Source of the DNA: Pseudomonadota bacterium
GTDB taxonomy: Bacteria; Pseudomonadota; Gammaproteobacteria; Burkholderiales; Sulfuricellaceae
Direction: 5' to 3'
Assembly: GCA_021783895.1 (NCBI GenBank)
Contig: JAJXTJ010000058.1
Location: 1-7,165 of the forward strand
Length of the DNA stretch: 7,165 nucleotides
Under the pieces are notes generated by a model. It ran no database searches. It was not told the origin of the DNA and worked only from the letters and a program-made list of their open reading frames with translations. Positions 1 to 5,139 of the stretch are shown one piece after another; the first letter of the stretch is position 1, and each line of letters starts with the position of its first letter. The position numbers and the translations under genes are program-made.

Positions 1-96
1 GAAGTCGCCGTCGGTCATGCCGGTAGCGCGCCACAGGGCGCGCGCGCCGGCCATGTTGCGGCCGTGGGTGGAAGTCTTGGAACGGTAAGCGGGCAT
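1..96 (-). CDS. ilvD: Dihydroxy-acid dehydratase IlvD, N-terminal 32 codons (partial)
   Basis: The reverse strand from 96 down encodes a start beginning [19 protein letters not shown] and continuing [12 protein letters not shown] to the window edge, the characteristic N-terminus of IlvD. The family dehydrates 2,3-dihydroxy-isovalerate and 2,3-dihydroxy-3-methylvalerate to the 2-keto acids in valine, leucine and isoleucine synthesis; it is a cytoplasmic Fe-S enzyme. Only about 32 of roughly 560-620 residues are present, so the Fe-S cysteines and active site lie outside the window. The ATG at 96-94 is preceded by AAGGA (107-103 on the minus strand) six bases upstream, which supports this start. 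It is divergent from lgt. Identification rests on recall of the conserved N-terminal motif. Confidence 0.93.
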   Translation of the reverse strand, partial: MPAYRSKTSTHGRNMAGARALWRATGMTDGDF

Positions 97-102
97 GGTC
101 GA

Positions 103-107
103 TCCTT
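103..107 (-). promoter_or_regulatory. Ribosome binding site of ilvD
   Basis: The minus strand reads AAGGA at 107-103, six bases before the ATG at 96-94. It is a good Shine-Dalgarno match and fixes the ilvD start. Confidence 0.7.
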
Positions 108-123
108 GAAAATGGGAAGAACA

Positions 124-129
124 ATTTTA
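124..129 (-). promoter_or_regulatory. Candidate -10 element for ilvD
   Basis: The minus strand reads TAAAAT at 129-124 (5 of 6 matches to TATAAT). Transcription would start near 117, giving a leader of about 20 nt that includes the AAGGA site. No good -35 hexamer lies at 16-18 nt; that position falls inside the left arm of the inverted repeat. This is inferred from sequence only. Confidence 0.4.
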
Positions 130-142
130 AGCCAAAAACGTC

Positions 143-236
143 AACCGCCGATGAACGCGGATCAATCGCGGCGCGGCTTCAGAACCTGACCCATCATCGA
201 ATCAAAATCTGCTTTTATCCGCGTTCATCGGCGGTT
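143..236. repeat. Perfect 20-bp inverted repeat, 54-nt spacer
   Basis: The left arm AACCGCCGATGAACGCGGAT (143-162) is the exact reverse complement of the right arm ATCCGCGTTCATCGGCGGTT (217-236). Pairing stops at the base next to each end. Next to the right arm, on its inner side, the sequence ATCTGCTTTTATCCGCGTTCATC shows a degenerate 11-12 nt periodicity (ATCTGCnTTT / ATCCGCGTTC), which looks like a dispersed intergenic repeat unit. The element lies between divergent ilvD and lgt. Its outer ends are 13 and 12 nt from the candidate -10 boxes of ilvD and lgt respectively. It might be a mobile-type intergenic repeat, an operator, or a structural element; sequence alone does not decide. Confidence 0.9.
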
Positions 237-248
237 ACAAGATTGAAG

Positions 249-254
249 TATAAT
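249..254 (+). promoter_or_regulatory. lgt: Candidate -10 element for lgt
   Basis: TATAAT at 249-254 is a perfect sigma-70 -10 hexamer, 31 bases before the lgt ATG. Transcription would start near 261, giving a leader of about 25 nt. The matching -35 position (226-231, CATCGG) is a poor match to TTGACA and lies in the right arm of the inverted repeat. Confidence 0.55.
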
Positions 255-285
255 CCGCATTTTAACCCAAATTCTTTCCGCCTCC

Positions 286-1068
286 ATGCTGATCCATCCT
301 CAATTCGATCCCGTCGCCCTCCACCTCGGCCCGCTCGCCATCCGCTGGTACGGCCTGATGTATTTGCTGGCCTTCGGGCTGTTTCTGCTGCTCGGACGGC
401 AGCGCATCAAGACCGGCCCGCAGTCGGGCTGGACCGTCAATGAGCTGGACGATCTGCTGTTCTACGGTGTGCTCGGTGTGGTGCTGGGCGGCAGGCTGGG
501 CTATGTGCTGTTTTACCAACCGGCCCATTTCTTTGCCCATCCACTGGAGATATTCTCCGTCTGGCAGGGCGGCATGGCTTTCCACGGCGGTCTTCTCGGC
601 GTGCTCGTCGCAATGGGGCTGTTCGCCCACAAGACCGGGAAGCGCTGGCTCGCCGTCACCGATTTCATCGCTCCGCTGGTGCCCCTCGGCTTGGGGGCGG
701 GGCGCATCGGCAATTTCATCAATGGCGAGTTGTGGGGCAGGCCGACCGACGTGCCCTGGGCCATGGTGTTTCCGCAGGTTGATTCGGTCCCGCGCCACCC
801 CTCGCAGCTTTACCAGTTCGCGCTCGAAGGCCTGACGCTGTTCGTCATTCTCTGGCTGTTCTCGCGCAAGCCGCGCCCGACCGGCGCGGTATCCGGCCTG
901 TTCCTGATCGGCTATGGCACCTTCCGCTTCCTGGTGGAATTCACCCGCGAACCGGACAGCTTCCTCGGGCTGCTGGCGCTCAACCTCAGCATGGGGCAGT
1001 GGCTCTCTCTGCCGATGATCTTGGCGGGTATCGCCATGCTGCGCTGGGCTTACCGGCGCGCCGGATAG
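286..1068 (+). CDS. lgt: Phosphatidylglycerol:prolipoprotein diacylglyceryl transferase Lgt
   Basis: Lgt is the inner-membrane enzyme that transfers diacylglycerol from phosphatidylglycerol to the lipobox cysteine of prolipoproteins, the first step of lipoprotein maturation. The 260-residue product has the usual family length. It opens with [20 protein letters not shown], typical of proteobacterial Lgt, and has several hydrophobic segments consistent with a seven-helix membrane protein. The Lgt signature [14 protein letters not shown] spans residues 139-152. His100 in the FHGG motif and Arg140 correspond to E. coli His103 and Arg143. The [15 protein letters not shown] motif (210-224) carries the C-terminal conserved Arg214 and Glu218. 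No clear Shine-Dalgarno precedes the ATG (upstream is ttccgcctcc), but no better in-frame start fits the family N-terminus. The stop codon (1066-1068) abuts the stop of the convergent ybdD gene. Confidence 0.98.
   Translation: MLIHPQFDPVALHLGPLAIRWYGLMYLLAFGLFLLLGRQRIKTGPQSGWTVNELDDLLFYGVLGVVLGGRLGYVLFYQPAHFFAHPLEIFSVWQGGMAFHGGLLGVLVAMGLFAHKTGKRWLAVTDFIAPLVPLGLGAGRIGNFINGELWGRPTDVPWAMVFPQVDSVPRHPSQLYQFALEGLTLFVILWLFSRKPRPTGAVSGLFLIGYGTFRFLVEFTREPDSFLGLLALNLSMGQWLSLPMILAGIAMLRWAYRRAG
1053..1064. repeat. 12-bp perfect palindrome at the 3' end of lgt
   Basis: CCGGCGCGCCGG is self-complementary and lies two bases before the lgt stop codon. There is no following T-run, so it is not a classical intrinsic terminator; it may be only a result of Gly/Ala/Arg codon choice. 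Confidence 0.35.
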
Positions 1069-1239
1069 TCAGCAACAGCGGCGCACGCCGCTCCATTTAC
1101 GCTCCTGTTCGCGCCTGAAAAATTCCTTGCGGCCCAGAATCGCTTCATTTGGATGGGCTTCAGCATGATGACGCAAATAACGCTCGTAGGCATCGTCGCC
1201 GGATAGCCGGCGGATAAATCGCCAGATTCTCTGCAACAT
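1069..1239 (-). CDS. ybdD: YbdD/YjiX family small protein (CstA partner)
   Basis: This 56-residue protein follows cstA. It begins MLQRIWRFIRRLSGDDAYER, carries a central HHAEAHP..... EFFRREQERKWSG segment, and ends VRRCC. The Y-x-x-Y-x-x-H, HP, EEFFR-like and C-terminal RCC pattern matches the YbdD/YjiX (DUF466) family, whose E. coli members are about 65-67 residues and sit immediately after cstA and btsT. Those partners have been reported to be needed for pyruvate transport by CstA or BtsT; a function here is inferred from family and position. The ATG (1239-1237) is one base after the cstA stop, and GAGGGA (1250-1245) inside the cstA end is the ribosome binding site, so translation is probably coupled. 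It is highly basic and has no signal peptide or membrane segment. Its TGA (1071-1069) abuts the lgt stop. Confidence 0.92.
   Translation of the reverse strand: MLQRIWRFIRRLSGDDAYERYLRHHAEAHPNEAILGRKEFFRREQERKWSGVRRCC
1077..1092. repeat. GC-rich hairpin inside the 3' end of ybdD
   Basis: AGCGGCG (1077-1083) and CGCCGCT (1086-1092) are inverted repeats separated by CA, forming a compact stem. It lies within the last codons of ybdD and has no T-run on either side. It may slow RNA polymerase where lgt and ybdD converge, but that is a guess. Confidence 0.35.
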
Positions 1240-1240
1240 G

Positions 1241-3313
1241 TCAGTCCCTCACCCAGTCTTCGACCAACCGGCTCGGTTCATGCGGCGACTCGGACAGCGG
1301 CGGCACCGGTTTGCCGCGCAGGTAGCGTGCGCACACCCGCAGCATGTCGAAAATAATCACCCACAGCACCACCACGAAGAACAGCGTCATCCAGGCATCG
1401 AGATGCAGGTTGAAGATCAGCTGCGGCGCAACCGTCGCCTTGTCCGGCGGCAACGCGCCCGCCGCCAGTTTCGTGGCCATGTCGTCGGCTGCGGCATAAA
1501 AACCGACGCGCAGATCGGCGCTCATGATCTTCTCCCACGATGCCACGGTGGTAATCAGCGCCAGCCAGGCGAGCGGCACGCCGGTAGTCCAGGCGTATTT
1601 CAGCTTGCCCGACTTGACCAGGATGCCGGTGGCGACCGACAGAGCGATTGCCGCCAGCATCTGGTTGGAAATACCGAACAGCGGCCACAGGATGTTGACG
1701 CCGCCATTCGGATCGATCACGCCGATATACAGGAAATAGCCCCAGGCGGCGACGACGATGCCACTGGCGAGCAGCACCGACGGATACCAGGAAGTCCGGC
1801 CCAGCCGGGGCGAGAAATTACCGAGGAAATCCTGCAGCATGAAGCGCCCCACGCGGGTACCGGCATCCAGCGTGGTAAGTATGAACACCGCCTCGAACAT
1901 GATGGCGAAGTGATACCAGATCGACAGCATTCCCTGGCCGAAGGCGTTGCCGAAAATGCTCGCCATTCCCACCGCCAGCGAAGGCGCGCCACCAGTGCGG
2001 GCAAACAGGGTCTTCTCGCCCATCTCTCGGGCGAGAAATGCCATCTGATCCACCGTCACAGGAAAACCCCAGGACGAAATCTTCGCCACCGCGTCCACCG
2101 CTTCCTTGCCCACCACGCCCGCCGGGCTGTTAATGGCGAAAAATACGCCGGGGTCGAGCACGGAAGCGGCGATCATCGCCATGATGGCGACGAAGGATTC
2201 CAGCACCATGCCGCCGTAGCCGATCATGCGGATGTCGCGCTCGTTGGCCAATAACTTGGGCGTGGTGCCGGACGAAATCAGCGAATGGAAGCCGGACACC
2301 GCGCCGCAGGCGATGGTGATGAATACGAAGGGGAACAGAGCGCCGCCGAAAATCGGCCCGCTGCCGTCGATGAACCGGGTCAGCGCCGGCATCTTGATCT
2401 CGGGCCGCAGCAGTACGATGGCAATCGCCAGCAGCATGATCGTGCCGAGTTTCATAAAGGTGGAAAGATAATCGCGTGGCGCCAGCAGCAGCCACACCGG
2501 CAGGATGGCGGCGATGAACCCGTAGCCGATCACCAGCCAGGCGAGCGTCAGGCCATCGTGGTCGAACAGCGGACGCAGGGTTTCGTTGTGGTTGATCCAG
2601 CCGCCGCCCACCACCGCCAGCAGCAGCAAAGCCAGGCCGATGAGCGAGCCTTCCAGCACGCGACCGGGGCGGATGTTGCGCATGTAAAGGCCGACCAGCA
2701 CCGCCACGGGGATGGTCGCCGCCACCGTCGAAGTCGCCCACGGGCTGTGCTTCATGGCATTGACCACCACCAGCCCGAGCACCGCGATCAGAATCACCAT
2801 GATCATCAGCGTACCGACCAGCGCCGCCGCGCCACCGATCGGCCCCAGTTCATCGCGCGCCATCTGGCCCAGGCTGCGCCCATCGCGGCGGGTGGAAAAG
2901 AACAGGATGGTCATGTCCTGCACGCAGCCGCCCAGCACCGCACCGGTCAAAATCCACAAAGTGCCCGGCAGGTAGCCGAACTGCGCCGCCAGCGTCGGCC
3001 CGATCAGCGGCCCCGGCCCGGCGATAGCGGCAAAATGGTGGCCGAACACCACCCACTTGTTGGTCGGCACGAAATCGCGCCCGTTGTCGAGCCGCTCCGC
3101 CGGCGTTGCGCGGGTCTCATCCAGCACCAGCACCGTGGCCGCGATCCAGGCGCTGTAAAAGCGGTAGGCGATGGCGTAAACGCAGGCGGCCGCAGCAATG
3201 AACCAGAGGGCGTTGATGCTCTCGCCCCGGTGGAGGGCGATGCCGCCGACAGCCGCCGCGCCGAGAATGGCAACCAGAAACCAGACCATCCGCTGAAAAA
3301 TCGTGTTTTGCAT
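1241..3313 (-). CDS. cstA: CstA/BtsT family carbon-starvation (peptide/pyruvate) transporter
   Basis: This is a 690-residue polytopic inner-membrane protein, about the family's usual length of 690-720. CstA-family proteins import pyruvate, and CstA has been linked to peptide uptake during carbon starvation. Conserved family blocks are visible: RATPAE (68-73), FVPTNKWVVFGHHFAAIAGP (81-100), LAAQFGYLPGTLW (108-120), ILPVWLLLAPRDYLSTF (270-286), ACGAVSGFHSLISSGTTPK (335-353), TLDAGTRVGRFMLQD (481-495) and LFGISNQMLAA (545-555). The sequence is closest by eye to the BtsT/CstA pattern of E. coli. I chose the ATG at 3313-3311 (MQNTIFQRM) because GGGAG (3323-3319) lies five bases upstream; a GTG at 3328 would add only five residues and overlap that site. 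The gene is followed after one base by ybdD. No BtsSR-type two-component regulator is in view. Substrate (pyruvate or peptide) cannot be settled from sequence. Confidence 0.96.
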   Translation of the reverse strand: MQNTIFQRMVWFLVAILGAAAVGGIALHRGESINALWFIAAAACVYAIAYRFYSAWIAATVLVLDETRATPAERLDNGRDFVPTNKWVVFGHHFAAIAGPGPLIGPTLAAQFGYLPGTLWILTGAVLGGCVQDMTILFFSTRRDGRSLGQMARDELGPIGGAAALVGTLMIMVILIAVLGLVVVNAMKHSPWATSTVAATIPVAVLVGLYMRNIRPGRVLEGSLIGLALLLLAVVGGGWINHNETLRPLFDHDGLTLAWLVIGYGFIAAILPVWLLLAPRDYLSTFMKLGTIMLLAIAIVLLRPEIKMPALTRFIDGSGPIFGGALFPFVFITIACGAVSGFHSLISSGTTPKLLANERDIRMIGYGGMVLESFVAIMAMIAASVLDPGVFFAINSPAGVVGKEAVDAVAKISSWGFPVTVDQMAFLAREMGEKTLFARTGGAPSLAVGMASIFGNAFGQGMLSIWYHFAIMFEAVFILTTLDAGTRVGRFMLQDFLGNFSPRLGRTSWYPSVLLASGIVVAAWGYFLYIGVIDPNGGVNILWPLFGISNQMLAAIALSVATGILVKSGKLKYAWTTGVPLAWLALITTVASWEKIMSADLRVGFYAAADDMATKLAAGALPPDKATVAPQLIFNLHLDAWMTLFFVVVLWVIIFDMLRVCARYLRGKPVPPLSESPHEPSRLVEDWVRD

Positions 3314-3317
3314 TCCA

Positions 3318-3323
3318 TCTCCC
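3318..3323 (-). promoter_or_regulatory. Ribosome binding site of cstA
   Basis: The minus strand reads GGGAGA at 3323-3318, four bases before ATG 3313. It favours this start over the GTG at 3328-3326, which lies upstream of the site. Confidence 0.65.
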
Positions 3324-3345
3324 GTCACGCTTTTATGTTCTGCAG

Positions 3346-3351
3346 ATTATA
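3346..3351 (-). promoter_or_regulatory. Candidate -10 element for cstA
   Basis: The minus strand reads TATAAT at 3351-3346, a perfect hexamer. Initiation near 3340 gives a leader of about 26 nt with the GGGAGA site inside. The best -35 match upstream, TTGAAG at 3371-3366, is only 14 nt away, so an activator may be needed; CstA genes are known in E. coli to depend on cAMP-CRP, but I see no convincing CRP site here. Confidence 0.5.
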
Positions 3352-3354
3352 AGG

Positions 3355-3360
3355 TAAAAT
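3355..3360 (+). promoter_or_regulatory. Candidate -10 element for tRNA-Ala
   Basis: TAAAAT at 3355-3360 (5 of 6) is followed by a GC-rich stretch (gaccgc), as in stringently controlled stable RNA promoters. The start would be near 3367, about nine bases before the mature tRNA 5' end. The -35 at 17 nt spacing (TTTATG, 3332-3337) is a weak match. It lies only three bases from the cstA -10 on the other strand. Confidence 0.45.
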
Positions 3361-3375
3361 GACCGCTTCAAACGT

Positions 3376-3451
<76 letters not shown>

Positions 3452-3630
3452 CCTACTACCAAGCGCTCCATGAATGCTGAGACTGGGACCATATTTTGCA
3501 GCAAGTGCAAACCCGGCCTGCGGCGTTCATGATGATGCGCAACGGGGGTGACGCCGGCCACGGGAAAGTCGCCTGGGCCCGGCAGCGGTCGCACAACTTC
3601 CTCGCTGGAAAATGAAATTTCGGGGAAAAC
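3452..3630. other. Intergenic region between tRNA-Ala and the efflux operon
   Basis: 179 bp holding the ends of two converging units. I see no stem-loop followed by a T-run on either strand, no copy of the tRNA 3' end, and no recognisable gene. The frame of the efflux channel gene stays open here on the minus strand after its TGA, but this looks fortuitous. An 8-bp palindrome GAAATTTC is at 3614-3621. Confidence 0.6.
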
Positions 3631-5139
3631 TCAGGTTGTCAATATCGCGGAGCGCGCGGTCAACAGAAAGTTGGTGGCTTCCACTACGGCATCCGATCGT
3701 CGCTGGTTTCCGGGCGGTAGAGCAACTTGATTCCACCATCCTCCCCCCAGAGCCTGGAAAAGGGCCGCCGTATCGGCGTACCGGTTTGCCCGCGCCTGCA
3801 CGAGAGCGATGGTCGCCTGCTGGTAAGACTGTTCGGCGCTAAGGAGGGCAAGATAACTGATATCGCCTAGCTCCATCTGGCGGCGCGCGATGGCAAGGCC
3901 GCGTGACGCGGCCCGCTCGGCGGCAGTCGCCGCATGTAGGGCATCGGCGTCCTGCTCCAATGCATGCAGGACATCCGCCACGTTTTGGAAGGCTGTGATC
4001 ACTGTGGCGCGATACTGGGCCAAGGCCTGGTCGTAGGCAGCTTCGGCAGCAGATTTTTTGTGAGCCAGCGCCCCGCTCTCGAAGATCGGTTGCGCCACGG
4101 CGCCAGCCAGACTCCAGAAACCGCCCCCTGCCTTGAAGATGTCGCCCATGCTTGAGGCTACGCTGCCGAAACTCGCATTGATGCTGAACTGCGGTAGCAT
4201 GTTGGCAAAAGCAACACCTGCCTGGGCGCTGGCGGCATGAGCCAGCGCCTCGGCGGCTCGCACATCGGGACGCTGTTCCACAAGGGACGACGGTAGACTG
4301 AGAGGCAGTGCCTGGGGCAGCTCCAGATGTTCCAGATCAAAATTCTGCTCGAGTGCTTTGTCCGGGAAGCCTCCCGCCAGCGCCGTGAGCAGGTCGCGGG
4401 TCTGAGCCAACTGCTTTCGGAGCGGAGGCAGCGCTGCCCGTGCCTGCGCTAACGCGGTCTCCTGCGCAACGACGCCGGCCTCGGCGATGGCGCCCAACGC
4501 CAACTGGCGACGCGCGAGACCAAGCATCTCCGCATCGAGGGCAACGACCTTTTTCATGGCCGTAATCTGGCCACGGAAAGCGGCTTCCTGCACGGCGGCA
4601 GTCACGACATTGGCCGCCAACGACAGGCGCGCTGCCTCCAACTCGAAGCGCTGGAACTCGGCTTGTGCTTCGAGAGATTCCACCTGCCGCCGCGTACCGC
4701 CAAATACGTCGGGTGTATAGCCGACGATCACTTGGGTGGTGTGCAGGCTGAATGGGTTAGCCGGGGAATTGAGCGGCGAACTCAGGCTGCCGGCAATTTT
4801 CTGCCGGGTCGGCGTCAGGCTGGCCGATACCTGGGGCCAGAAAGCGCCGCGCTGCGCTACGGCATTTTCCTGCGCAACCAGCAGAGCGGCGCGGGCCGCG
4901 TCGATATTCGGGTTCGCGGCCAAGGATCGTTTCACCAGGACATTAAGCGGCTCCGAGTGGAACAGTTCCCACCACTGCGCAGGAACGTCCGCACCATCGA
5001 CAAAACGCTGATCCTCGACCGCTGGTGGAGTCGCTCGGTAGCTCTTCACTTCCGGCGCAGCGGGCCGCTGGAAGTCCGGGCCAACAGCGCAGCCGGTTGC
5101 CATCAGTCCGGCGACGACTGCGATTCCCAGACGGCGCAT
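3631..5139 (-). CDS. NodT/OprM-type outer membrane efflux lipoprotein (TolC superfamily)
   Basis: This is the outer membrane channel of a tripartite RND efflux system, forming a trimeric barrel and periplasmic tunnel. The 502-residue product starts MRRLGIAVVAGLMATGC, a lipoprotein signal peptide with Cys17 as the predicted lipidated residue, then AVGPDFQRP, which is typical of NodT-family channels. Two OEP repeats follow (about 55-255 and 285-465). They include NPNIDAARAALLVAQ (76-90), FWPQVSASLTP (100-110), YTPDVFGGTRRQVE (141-154), LVEQRPDVRAAEALAHA (286-302) and a C-terminal ALGGGW (463-468). About 34 residues follow GGGW, a longer tail than usual. The ATG (5139-5137) overlaps the pump stop as TGATG, and AGGGGAG (5151-5145) is a strong ribosome binding site; the frame open further upstream is shadow of the pump gene. 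The metal partner follows the pump: probably divalent cations, but the channel itself does not show specificity. Confidence 0.93.
   Translation of the reverse strand: MRRLGIAVVAGLMATGCAVGPDFQRPAAPEVKSYRATPPAVEDQRFVDGADVPAQWWELFHSEPLNVLVKRSLAANPNIDAARAALLVAQENAVAQRGAFWPQVSASLTPTRQKIAGSLSSPLNSPANPFSLHTTQVIVGYTPDVFGGTRRQVESLEAQAEFQRFELEAARLSLAANVVTAAVQEAAFRGQITAMKKVVALDAEMLGLARRQLALGAIAEAGVVAQETALAQARAALPPLRKQLAQTRDLLTALAGGFPDKALEQNFDLEHLELPQALPLSLPSSLVEQRPDVRAAEALAHAASAQAGVAFANMLPQFSINASFGSVASSMGDIFKAGGGFWSLAGAVAQPIFESGALAHKKSAAEAAYDQALAQYRATVITAFQNVADVLHALEQDADALHAATAAERAASRGLAIARRQMELGDISYLALLSAEQSYQQATIALVQARANRYADTAALFQALGGGWWNQVALPPGNQRRSDAVVEATNFLLTARSAILTT

Noticed and set aside
262..798. 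Minus-strand 178-residue frame opposite lgt
   Set aside because: It is low-complexity Gln/His/Glu-rich shadow of the well-supported lgt gene.
1238..3352. Two long plus-strand open frames (1238-2254 and 2285-3352) covering nearly all of cstA on the opposite strand
   Set aside because: They are rich in His, Gln and Arg with no family motif, and mirror the codon pattern of cstA. Long antisense frames are common in GC-rich genes.
3470..3615. Two tiny plus-strand frames (3470-3532, with FCSKC; and 3532-3615) overlapping as TGATG
   Set aside because: They are only 20 and 27 residues long, with no family match and no ribosome binding site. They are likely chance frames in the intergenic region.
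3540..3630. A possible terminator for the efflux operon
   Set aside because: GC-rich complementary pieces (around 3553-3557 and 3588-3592) exist but have no following T-run on the minus strand.
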